Shown here piece after piece: positions 52,666-60,134 of a stretch of DNA of 64,000 nt. The stretch spans positions 1 through 64,000 of the forward strand of contig JAJCZZ010000108.1 in the NCBI GenBank assembly GCA_029262115.1. The letters run 5' to 3'. The position numbers were made by a program, and so were the translations under genes. Position 1 is the first letter of the stretch, and each line of letters begins with the position of its first letter. The notes under the pieces are model-generated. The model was not told the DNA's origin. It saw only the letters and a list, made by a program, of their open reading frames with translations, and did no database searches. The DNA comes from Gemmatimonadota bacterium (GTDB lineage Bacteria; Gemmatimonadota; Gemmatimonadetes; Longimicrobiales; Gaopeijiaceae).

Positions 52666-52753
52666 CCGAGCGACCCGTGCCGATGGGCCGAGCGACCCGT
52701 GCCGAGGGGCTGAGCGAGCTGTGCCGAGGGGCTGAGCGACCCGTGCCCAAGCG
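52666..52753. repeat. Four 22-bp tandem repeats downstream of batE
   Basis: Units of 22 bp (consensus CCGAGCGACCCGTGCCGAGGGG) begin at 52666, 52688, 52710 and 52732 with 1-5 differences each. They lie in the 585-bp gene-free stretch between batE and tRNA-Ala, which otherwise holds only the 61-bp repeats. No protein-like frame is evident. Confidence 0.75.
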
Positions 52754-52790
52754 GTCGCTGCTCGCCTGGGGGATCGACTGCCGCCGTACG

Positions 52791-52935
52791 GGCACTATTT
52801 GCGGTCTGCCGTGATGGAGTGGCGGAGGGTGCGCTCGGTTGCAATCGTAACGGCACTATTTGTGGTCTGGCGTGATGGAGTGGCGGACAGGTGGGGGCGA
52901 TCGCAATCACCTCGGCACTGTTTCGGTCTCGCGTG
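52791..52935. repeat. Direct repeats of about 61 bp, 2.4 copies
   Basis: GGCACTATTTGnGGTCTGnCGTGATGGAGTGGCGGA begins at 52791 and 52852. A partial third copy (GGCACTGTTTCGGTCTCGCGTGGAGG) begins at 52914. Each full unit also contains GCAATC near its end. The spacing is 61 then 62 bp. Function is unknown; the units lie 250-390 bp before tRNA-Ala. Confidence 0.7.
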
Positions 52936-53182
52936 GAGGTTGCGTCCAGGCGCCTGATGCGAATCGCTGGCAGAGTGTCCGCCGGCCCCGCTGCAAGCCT
53001 CGCGCGCGCGATTGCGCGATTGACGGGTGTTCCTCATGCTCGCCTCACCGTGCGCCGGCTCCGGGGCCATGCCGCGCCCGCCGGTGGCGCCACCCATGAG
53101 GTGGGGGCGCCCTCCCCGGTACCAGAAGCCGTCCGAACGGTCTATTTTGTTGCGGGCGAATGCCATGGCGCATCGCCCGTCA

Positions 53183-53255
53183 GGGGCCATAGCTCAGTTG
53201 GGAGAGCACCTGCTTTGCAAGCAGGGGGTCGCCGGTTCGAGCCCGGCTGGCTCCA
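53183..53255 (+). tRNA. tRNA-Ala (anticodon TGC)
   Basis: The 73-nt cloverleaf has acceptor stem GGGGCCA/TGGCTCC, D arm AGCTCAGTTGGGAGAGC, anticodon stem CCTGC/GCAGG around loop TTTGCAA (TGC at 53216-53218), T arm GCCGGTTCGAGCCCGGC and discriminator A. The 3' CCA is not encoded and must be added. Confidence 0.97.
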
Positions 53256-53321
53256 CTTGTGTACGCGCGTGCCGTTATCGCCACGCGGTGGCTGTGCGGG
53301 GGTAGGCCGTCGCTGATCCCC

Positions 53322-54776
53322 CTACCCCTCCCCCGGGATCTCCACCCGAAACCGAGCCCCACCCTCCGCTCGGTTCGCCGCCTCGACCCGCCCCCCCCAC
53401 CCCTCCACGATGGCGCGGACCACCGACAGCCCCAGTCCGGTGCCGGCGTCCTGCGCCCCCGGCGTACGTGCTCGATCCTTCCGCACGAAGCGGTCGAACA
53501 GTCGCTCGGGATCGTCGTCCAGGCCGGGGCCCGTGTCCTCGACCGTCAGGACCAGTGTCCCGGCATGGGATCCCAGCGTCACTGTCACCTCGCTGCCGAC
53601 GGGTGAGAACTTCAGCGCGTTGTCGACCAGGTTCCAAACGATCCTGGCGAAGCGATCGGTGTCGGGAACGGTGACGCGGACGCGGGACGTGACCGCGGTC
53701 AGCGCGATCTGCCGGTACGCCGCCTGCGGACGAAGCCGTTCGATGACGGTGGAGACGATTTCTCCTGGAGATGCGCGCGCAGCATCCGGGCCCCCCGGCA
53801 CGTGCTGAGCGGCAGCGTCCTCCCCACCACCGGGCCCCACCTCACCCACCGCCTCCGCCCGGGCGATCATCAGTAGGTCTTCGGTGATCCGACCCAGGCG
53901 GAGGATCTCCTCCAGGTTGCTCTCGAGCACGTCCCGGTATTCCTCGGGGGACCGGTCCTTCCTCAGCGCGACTTCGATCTCGCCTCTCAGGGCGGTCAGC
54001 GGTGAGCGTAGTTCGTGGCTGGCGTCGGCGGTGAAGCGCGTCTGAGCCACAAAGGCATCTTGGATTCGCCCGAGCATGGTGTTGAGGACCTCCACCAGAC
54101 GGCGGTACTCCCGACTGTCCGCGTAGGCTTCGATCCGGGTGTCGAGGGAGCCCGCTCCGATGACCTCGGCCTGGTCCATGATCTCGTGCACCGGGCGGAC
54201 GACCCGACCGGCCAGCCACCAACTCCCCAGCGCGGAGGCGACCGCGACCACGACCGACACCAGCGCGAAGAAGAGGCTCAGGCGGCGCACCATCGCGCTA
54301 CGGGCCGTCAGCGGCGCCGCGACCTGGATCACGTGTTGGTCGTGAGCGGGGCCGAAGCGCGCCAGCGAGTAGTAGAGCGAGAGGATGTCGGCCCCGGCGA
54401 AGCGCTGCTCCCTCCAAACGAGATCGCCTGCATGGGACTCTCGCAGCGCGTTGCGATCGAGCGGGAGATCTTCCGTCATGAACTGGCTTCTCAGCAGGCT
54501 CTGCCCTCCCTCGCTCCAAACCTGCGCGTACTGTACGAGGTCCTGGACCGATGCGGCCTCGTCGGGCGTGAGCTCCCACTCGTGGAAGTGCATGGCTCCG
54601 TCCGGGGAGTCCACCACGGAGGCCGCCTGGATCGACGCCACGTTCAGGATGCTTTCACGCAACTCCCGCCCGAGGATGGCTCGGAGGGTCAGGACGCTCG
54701 CGATCGACAGGACGACCGCAGTCACGGTCATCGCCAAGGTGAATCGCAGAGTGAGCTGCGCGCGAAACGACCTCAT
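53322..54776 (-). CDS. HAMP sensor histidine kinase (CusS/CopS-like), orphaned
   Basis: The 484-residue kinase has a first transmembrane helix (residues 12-32), a periplasmic sensor of about 130 residues, a second helix (170-190), HAMP, a HisKA helix with D-A-S-H-E-L-R-S-P-L (phospho-His) and a HATPase domain (N-L-V-D-N-A-L-K-F; D-T-G-P-G-L; G-T-G-L-G-L-S-V-V). This is the OmpR-partner type of heavy-metal sensor. It is divergent from copA, so copper sensing is likely. The ATG at 54776 overlaps, through ATGA, a 39-codon remnant of the response regulator that should precede it; ATG 54788 is an alternative. Confidence 0.9.
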   Translation of the reverse strand: MRSFRAQLTLRFTLAMTVTAVVLSIASVLTLRAILGRELRESILNVASIQAASVVDSPDGAMHFHEWELTPDEAASVQDLVQYAQVWSEGGQSLLRSQFMTEDLPLDRNALRESHAGDLVWREQRFAGADILSLYYSLARFGPAHDQHVIQVAAPLTARSAMVRRLSLFFALVSVVVAVASALGSWWLAGRVVRPVHEIMDQAEVIGAGSLDTRIEAYADSREYRRLVEVLNTMLGRIQDAFVAQTRFTADASHELRSPLTALRGEIEVALRKDRSPEEYRDVLESNLEEILRLGRITEDLLMIARAEAVGEVGPGGGEDAAAQHVPGGPDAARASPGEIVSTVIERLRPQAAYRQIALTAVTSRVRVTVPDTDRFARIVWNLVDNALKFSPVGSEVTVTLGSHAGTLVLTVEDTGPGLDDDPERLFDRFVRKDRARTPGAQDAGTGLGLSVVRAIVEGWGGRVEAANRAEGGARFRVEIPGEG

Positions 54777-54892
54777 GGCGCCCCCCATTCTCGGCAGACC
54801 CACCCGACACGGCGTGCTCGGTGGAGCTGCGGTACACGGCGCACGAGAAAGGCCGTGACCTTCGTGTCTTCGTCGACGACGAGAATACGCAT
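54773..54892 (-). pseudogene. Internally deleted OmpR-family response regulator
   Basis: ATG at 54892 opens M-R-I-L-V-V-D-E-D-T-K-V-T-A-F-L-V, the exact start of an OmpR/PhoB-type receiver (beta 1, acidic pair, helix 1). After about 19 residues it jumps to R-A-R-R-V-G-W-V-C-R-E-W-G-A-P, which matches the C-terminal end of such regulators (T-V-R-G-V-G-Y-x-x-R-E). About 190 residues, including the phospho-acceptor Asp and the DNA-binding helices, are missing. The junction is in frame and the stop still overlaps the kinase ATG (ATGA), as in an intact pair. The 39-residue product cannot act as a regulator. Confidence 0.75.
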
Positions 54893-54994
54893 GGGTTCGG
54901 GGCAAGGGAGATGGCGGACGGGCTACCTGTCGGGGTGAGGAGGAATATGCGAGCCGAGTCCCCACGGTGCGATGTGTCCCGAACATTAAGAAGC

Positions 54995-55027
54995 GTTCAT
55001 CCGAGGTTCACCATGTGTTCATCCGCG
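54995..55027. promoter_or_regulatory. Three 11-bp direct repeats, likely binding site of the lost regulator
   Basis: GTTCATCCG (54995), GTTCACCAT (55006) and GTTCATCCG (55017) are spaced exactly 11 bp apart, the pattern bound head-to-tail by OmpR/PhoB-type regulators. They lie in the 237-bp divergent region between the regulator remnant/kinase and copA. Confidence 0.65.
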
Positions 55028-55129
55028 GTGGGCGAGCTTTGGCGTCCCCGAATCCTGGTGGCCATTTCGCGTGATCACGGCCTCGGGTCGCGATCCTCAC
55101 GCGCGCTCCCCATCCCAGCCGAGTTATCC

Positions 55130-57061
55130 ATGGTCGATCCGCGGAACGGACGCCTCCCGCGTCGTGACTTCGTCCGCTACGGCGCCGCAGTCGCCGGTGT
55201 GGCCGGCGTTCAGCAACTGGCCAGTGGCGGGCGCTTCCAGCGGCCGGCCCTTCCACCGGTCCCGGCATCGCCGGGGTACCGGCCGGGGGCCCCGATCCAG
55301 GAAGGGAACGTTCTGAACGGAAGCGACGGGCCGGTCGAACTCCGTATCGGGCGGTCGGAGGCGGTGGTCGACGGCCGGCGCGGTCGGGCCGTCACGATCA
55401 ACGGGACCCTCCCGGGTCCGCTGCTTCGCTTCCGAGAGGGCGACGAAGCTGTGATACATGTGACGAACGAACTGGACGAGGACACCTCGGTTCACTGGCA
55501 CGGCTTGATCCTCGCGAACGGGATGGACGGTGTTCCCAAGGTCAACTTCCCAGGGATCCGACCGGGCGAGACGTTTACCTACCGGTACCCGGTCCGTCAG
55601 TACGGCACGTACTGGTACCACAGCCATTCGGGCCTGCAGGAGCAGATGGGGCACTACGCTCCCCTGGTCATCGACCCGGCCGGCGGAGAGCCGTACGAGT
55701 ACGACCGCGAGCACGTGATCGTGCTGTCCGACTGGATGTTCGAGGATCCGTACCGGGTCTTGGCGCGTCTGAAGAAGCACCCGGACTACTACAACTTCCA
55801 GAAGCGCACGGTCTTCGATTTCTTCCGTGACGTCTTCGACCGGGGCCTGGGTGAGACCGTCGACGATCGGCTGGCGTGGGGTCGGATGCGTATGAACCCG
55901 ACCGACATTTCCGATATCACCGGGGCCGTCTACACCTACCTGTTGAACGGTCGGGGGCCCGAGTCGAACTGGACCGGGCTGTTCGAGCCGGGTGAGCGGG
56001 TCCGGCTCCGCATCGTCAACGCTTCTGCGGCGACGCTGTTCGACCTGCGTATTCCCGGCCTCCCGATGACGGTCGTGCAGGTGAGTGGCCAGCACGTCCA
56101 ACCTGTCGAAACGGACGAGATCCGGATCTCCATTGCCGAGACGTACGACGTGATCGTCGAGCCGCGCGACGAGGCCTACACGCTCTTCGCGGAGACGATC
56201 GATCGGAGCGGCTTCGCTCGTGGTACTCTGGCGACACGGCCGGGGCTCGACGCGCCGGTGCCGGAGCGGCGGGAGCGACCGCTCCTGACGATGGCCGACA
56301 TGGGCATGATGCACATGGTGGGCGGGGAACACGACATGGCCGGCATGGACATGCCGGCCGGCGGCGAGACATCGTCAGGTGCTGAGGTGTCTGCCACCGG
56401 TGACATGACCGTGGGCGCGGACGCGCACGCCGGTCACGATATGGGCGAGACCACGATGCTCCGGGCACCGGGCACACTGCCGGACGAGACGATGCACTCG
56501 GACGACCATCACGGACCGGGGAACGCGGGCGTGGCCATGACGGCCGGCAGTCGCCTTCACGAGCCGGGGCTCGGACTCGGGGACGACGGGTGGCGCGTCC
56601 TGACCTACACACAGCTGCGAGCGCTGGACCATCGCCACGACTTCGCCGCACCGACCCGTGAGATCGAGCTGCACCTGACCGGCAACATGGAGCGTTTCAT
56701 GTGGTCGATCGACGGCGTGGAGTTCTCCGACGCGGAGCCGATCCGTGTGGCGCTGGGCGAACGCTTTCGCCTGATCATGGTGAACGACACCATGATGAAC
56801 CATCCGATGCATCTCCATGGGATGTGGATGGAGCTTGAAAATGGCCATGGCGACGGCATTCCGCGGGTCCACACGGTCAACGTGAAGCCGGCCGAAAAGG
56901 TGTCGCTCCTGTGCACGCCAGACGTGCCCGGTCCGTGGGCCTTTCACTGCCACGTGCTCTATCACATGGACGCAGGCATGTTCAGGGTCTTCGAGGTCGT
57001 GGACGAGGGCGGGGGCATGCACTCGGGCCACGTGGGAACGGACCAGGAGGTCGGCGGGTGA
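55130..57061 (+). CDS. copA: CopA-type multicopper oxidase (copper resistance)
   Basis: This 643-residue periplasmic Cu(I) oxidase starts at ATG 55130, just before a Tat signal (R-L-P-R-R-D-F-V-R-Y-G-A-A-V-A-G). All four copper motifs are present: H122-W-H124-G, H164-S-H166, H558-P-M-H561-L-H563-G and H606-C607-H608-x3-H612-x4-M617 (type 1 Cys with axial Met). A Met/His-rich insert (residues about 385-475: M-G-M-M-H-M, H-D-M-A-G-M-D-M, H-A-G-H-D-M) is the copper-loading region of CopA/PcoA. The copB start overlaps the stop (GTGA). Confidence 0.95.
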   Translation: MVDPRNGRLPRRDFVRYGAAVAGVAGVQQLASGGRFQRPALPPVPASPGYRPGAPIQEGNVLNGSDGPVELRIGRSEAVVDGRRGRAVTINGTLPGPLLRFREGDEAVIHVTNELDEDTSVHWHGLILANGMDGVPKVNFPGIRPGETFTYRYPVRQYGTYWYHSHSGLQEQMGHYAPLVIDPAGGEPYEYDREHVIVLSDWMFEDPYRVLARLKKHPDYYNFQKRTVFDFFRDVFDRGLGETVDDRLAWGRMRMNPTDISDITGAVYTYLLNGRGPESNWTGLFEPGERVRLRIVNASAATLFDLRIPGLPMTVVQVSGQHVQPVETDEIRISIAETYDVIVEPRDEAYTLFAETIDRSGFARGTLATRPGLDAPVPERRERPLLTMADMGMMHMVGGEHDMAGMDMPAGGETSSGAEVSATGDMTVGADAHAGHDMGETTMLRAPGTLPDETMHSDDHHGPGNAGVAMTAGSRLHEPGLGLGDDGWRVLTYTQLRALDHRHDFAAPTREIELHLTGNMERFMWSIDGVEFSDAEPIRVALGERFRLIMVNDTMMNHPMHLHGMWMELENGHGDGIPRVHTVNVKPAEKVSLLCTPDVPGPWAFHCHVLYHMDAGMFRVFEVVDEGGGMHSGHVGTDQEVGG

Positions 57062-57852
57062 CGGGGCGCGGCAGTGGCTCGCGTCGCGGCAAGGGTAGCG
57101 CGCGCCTCCGGCGGTCCGGGGCGGCGCTCGGGGTCCGCGCGTTCAGTCTCGCGCTCCTGACGGCCGGATCCGTGCTTCTGGGACTGAGTGTCACGGATGC
57201 GTCCGCCCAGACGATGGACGATCACACGTGGACGTATGTGGCGTTCGACGAGTTGGAGATCGCTCCGGACGTCGACGAGCGACCCCTCGACTTCGATGTA
57301 TCCGCGTGGGTCGGAGGCGACTATACGCGGATATGGGTCAAGCTGGACGGCGAATACGCAACGGAAGGCGGAGCGTGGGAGGGAGAAGGCCAACTCCTCT
57401 ACAGCCGGCTGGTGTCGCCGTTCTGGGAAGCGCAGGCCGGCGTCGGCCTCCAGATGGCGAACGGGGGAGTCTCGCGGCAGACCCGTGGGCTGTTCGTGCT
57501 CGGGTTGGAGGGACTCGCTCCCTACTGGTTCGAGGTGGAGCCGCAGATCCTCGTGAGTCACGAAGGCGACGTCGCGCTCTCGCTGGAAGCGAGCTACGAA
57601 CTGCTCTTCACCCAGAGGCTCGTTCTGGAGCCGGAGGTCGAGCTCTTCGGTGCGGTCCAGGAGGTCCCGGAATTCGGTATCGGGTCGGGTCTGAACTCGA
57701 CCTCCGTGGCGGGTAGGCTCCGGTACGAATTCGTGAGGGAGTTCGCTCCGTACGTCGGCGTCGTGTGGAGCCGGACGTTCGGGGCGGCCCGCGACTTCGC
57801 CGAGGACACGGGTGGGACCCGCTTCGTGGCGGGACTCCGGCTCTGGTACTGA
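57058..57852 (+). CDS. copB: CopB-type outer membrane copper resistance protein
   Basis: The 264-residue protein begins at GTG 57058, overlapping copA by 4 bp. It has a basic N terminus, a signal peptide (S-L-A-L-L-T-A-G-S-V-L-L-G-L-S-V-T-D-A-S-A-Q) and a beta-barrel of alternating strands typical of CopB/PcoB (D-V-S-A-W-V-G-G-D-Y-T-R-I-W-V-K; Y-S-R-L-V-S-P-F-W-E-A-Q-A-G-V), ending in an aromatic Y. The Met-rich N-terminal linker common in CopB is nearly absent. It probably sequesters or exports copper at the outer membrane. Confidence 0.93.
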   Translation: MTGRGSGSRRGKGSARLRRSGAALGVRAFSLALLTAGSVLLGLSVTDASAQTMDDHTWTYVAFDELEIAPDVDERPLDFDVSAWVGGDYTRIWVKLDGEYATEGGAWEGEGQLLYSRLVSPFWEAQAGVGLQMANGGVSRQTRGLFVLGLEGLAPYWFEVEPQILVSHEGDVALSLEASYELLFTQRLVLEPEVELFGAVQEVPEFGIGSGLNSTSVAGRLRYEFVREFAPYVGVVWSRTFGAARDFAEDTGGTRFVAGLRLWY

Positions 57853-57883
57853 CGACTACTTCAAGATAGGCAGGGAGATTTGC

Positions 57884-58351
57884 ATGCAGGAGCACGACCA
57901 GGGCGGTTCGTACGGCCGCTTCGCTGCGATGATCGGGACGTCCACCGCGATCATGCTCGTGCTCACATATTTGAACAACTACGCGCTGGACCACGTGTTC
58001 TGGAGCGAGACCCGCTTCTACATGGCTCTGATCATGGGGGCCAATATGGCGGTCGTCATGCTTGCGTTCATGCTGAACATGTACGAGGATCGGACGAAGA
58101 ACCTCGCAATTTTCGCTGGGGCCGCGGTCGTGTTCGCCGTGGCACTGTTCCTGGTGCGCAGTCAGACGACCGTCGACGACGTGTCCTGGATGAAGGCCAT
58201 GATTCCCCACCATTCGATCGCGATCCTGACCAGCGAGCGCGCCGAGATCACGGATCCGCGCGTCCGAGAACTCGCCGACGGGATCATCGAGGCCCAGCGC
58301 CGCGAGATCGCCGAGATGAAGGCCCTGATCGAGGATCTCGAAGGGAGCTGA
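57884..58351 (+). CDS. DUF305 membrane protein of the copper operon
   Basis: The 155-residue protein has three predicted transmembrane helices (about residues 15-32, 43-65, 72-90) followed by a DUF305 helical domain with M-I-P-H-H-S-I-A-I-L and a Glu/Arg-rich final helix (E-I-A-E-M-K-A-L-I). DUF305 proteins often accompany copper resistance genes, and the Met/His pattern suggests metal binding. The ATG at 57884 follows GGGAG and lies 31 bp after copB, so it is part of the same transcript. Confidence 0.88.
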   Translation: MQEHDQGGSYGRFAAMIGTSTAIMLVLTYLNNYALDHVFWSETRFYMALIMGANMAVVMLAFMLNMYEDRTKNLAIFAGAAVVFAVALFLVRSQTTVDDVSWMKAMIPHHSIAILTSERAEITDPRVRELADGIIEAQRREIAEMKALIEDLEGS

Positions 58352-58460
58352 CCGAGCACCTTTCTTGCACGGCCCGCCCGGATGTGGGAGGCTTGGACGC
58401 GTTCCATCCGTGCCGACGTCGTCGTCGGGTAGGCAGCTCCCCAGTCAGGAGACAGGACCG

Positions 58461-59675
58461 ATGGGCCAGGCGGACGGTACATCCCCGGACGCGGAGCCGG
58501 CGGGGCGAGCAACGCGGGTGGAGCGTCAGCGGAGCCCGGACCTCCTCCGCGAGCGGGTGGCTCGCACCGAGGCGGAGGCCGCACAGGCTGCTGCGCTGGA
58601 GGAAACCGAGCGCCGGTATCGCTTCCTCATCGACTCAATACCCCAGCAGGTGTGGACGGGGCTGCCGGACGGCTCGCTTGACTTCGTCAACGAAAAGGTG
58701 GTCGAGTACTTCGAACGTCCGGCCGGGGCCATCATCGGGGACGGGTGGCAGGACGTGATCCACCCAGACGACCTTCCCGGCGTGGTCGAGCGCTGGACGC
58801 ACTCGCTCACCACCGGCGACGACTACGAAGTGGAGTTCCGCTTGCTTCGGCCCACCGGTGCGTACCGATGGCACCTGGGCCGAGCGCAGGCGCAGCGAGA
58901 TCCGGACGGGCAGATCGTTCGGTGGTTTGGGACCAATACCGATCTCCACGACTTGAAGGAGGCGGAGGCCGGGCGGGATCGGATGCACCGCGAGCTCACC
59001 CGCAGCAATGAGGACCTGGATCGGTTCGCCTACGTGGCCTCACACGACCTCAAAGCGCCTCTTCGTGGCATCGCCAACCTGGCGGCGTGGATCCGAACCG
59101 ACCTGGGCGATACCGCTTCGGAGGAGACGGCCCACCATCTGGACCTCCTCGAGGGACGGTGCCAGCGACTGGAAGGGCTTATCGACGGGCTGCTGCATTA
59201 CTCCAGAGCGGGTCGAGCGGGACGCTCGGTGGAACCGGTCGACGGGGCGGCACTGCTCCGGGATGTCATCGACCTGCTGGACACGGGGTCGGGTGCGCAG
59301 GTCGAGATCGACGGGGAGTTGCCCAACTTCCGCGTAGAAAAAGCGTTGCTGGAGCAGGTGTTCCTGAACCTGATCTCGAATGCGATCCAGTACAGCGACA
59401 AGGAAACGCCGGTGATTCGCGTGGCAGCGCGCCCCGCGGAGCGGACCGGATTCCACGAGTTCTCGGTGGCTGACGATGGCCCGGGAATCGCCGAGCGCTA
59501 TCACGACCGTATCTGGGAGATCTTCCAGACGCTGCAGTCGCGCGACAAGGTAGAAAGCACTGGAATCGGACTTGCAGTAGTCAAGAAGATCGTCGAGGCC
59601 CAGGGTGGCGAGGTCGGCATCGAGTCCGAGGAGGGCGCGGGTGCGACGTTTCGCTTCACCTGGCCAACGACCTGA
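58461..59675 (+). CDS. PAS sensor histidine kinase (phytochrome-type kinase core)
   Basis: This soluble 404-residue kinase has a disordered N terminus with a short coiled coil, a PAS/PAC domain (about residues 50-165: Q-Q-V-W-T-G-L-P-D-G-S-L ... W-F-G-T-N-T-D-I/L-H) and a HisKA helix with V-A-S-H-D-L-K-A-P-L-R-G. The HATPase domain carries N-L-I-S-N-A-I-Q-Y, D-D-G-P-G-I and G-I-G-L-A-V-V. The S-H-D-L-K-A-P-L form is typical of kinases paired with Rcp1-like receivers, and exactly such a receiver is encoded 39 bp downstream. No bilin-binding domain is present. Confidence 0.9.
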   Translation: MGQADGTSPDAEPAGRATRVERQRSPDLLRERVARTEAEAAQAAALEETERRYRFLIDSIPQQVWTGLPDGSLDFVNEKVVEYFERPAGAIIGDGWQDVIHPDDLPGVVERWTHSLTTGDDYEVEFRLLRPTGAYRWHLGRAQAQRDPDGQIVRWFGTNTDLHDLKEAEAGRDRMHRELTRSNEDLDRFAYVASHDLKAPLRGIANLAAWIRTDLGDTASEETAHHLDLLEGRCQRLEGLIDGLLHYSRAGRAGRSVEPVDGAALLRDVIDLLDTGSGAQVEIDGELPNFRVEKALLEQVFLNLISNAIQYSDKETPVIRVAARPAERTGFHEFSVADDGPGIAERYHDRIWEIFQTLQSRDKVESTGIGLAVVKKIVEAQGGEVGIESEEGAGATFRFTWPTT

Positions 59676-59714
59676 CCACGTGATCACCCGGCCCAGGCTC
59701 AGGGGGATGGCACG

Positions 59715-60134
59715 ATGGACGACAAGAACCGGTTGAAAATCCTACTCGTCGAGGATGACGAGGTCGATGTCATGACCGTCCGTCGAGCGTTTGCCGAGGT
59801 CCAGTTCGGGAACCCGATCCACCATGCGGAGGACGGGGTCGCGGCGCTGGAAAAGCTGCGTTCGGGAGAGGTCCCCCGCGACAAACTGCTGGTACTGCTC
59901 GACCTCAACATGCCGAGAATGAACGGCATCGAGTTCCTCCGCGAGATCCGCGCCGATGACTCCCTCCACTGGCTACCCGTAGTGGTTCTCACGACATCCG
60001 ACCACGAACGCGACCGTGTCGAGGCGTTCGGCCTTAACGTGGCGGGGTATCTCGTCAAGCCGGTCACCTTCGAGGGCTTCATTCGTCTGATTTCCGCGTT
60101 CAAAAAGTATTGGACGTATGTGGAGATGCCGTGA
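59715..60134 (+). CDS. Rcp1-like single-domain response regulator
   Basis: The 139-residue receiver has an acidic triad region I-L-L-V-E-D-D-E-V-D, phospho-acceptor Asp in V-L-L-D-L-N-M-P-R-M-N-G, Thr/Ser in V-V-L-T-T-S-D and Lys in G-Y-L-V-K-P-V. The L-D-L-N-M-P-R-M-N-G motif and size match Rcp1. It is encoded between two kinases and may shuttle phosphate between them. The stop overlaps the next start by 4 bp (GTGA). Confidence 0.92.
   Translation: MDDKNRLKILLVEDDEVDVMTVRRAFAEVQFGNPIHHAEDGVAALEKLRSGEVPRDKLLVLLDLNMPRMNGIEFLREIRADDSLHWLPVVVLTTSDHERDRVEAFGLNVAGYLVKPVTFEGFIRLISAFKKYWTYVEMP

Noticed and set aside
52666-52935. CRISPR array
   Set aside because: The repeats are contiguous or have repeat-like spacers, the units are degenerate, and no cas gene is in the window.
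53183-53255. tRNA-Ala as an integration site of a genomic island
   Set aside because: No integrase gene and no second copy of the tRNA 3' end was seen on either side.
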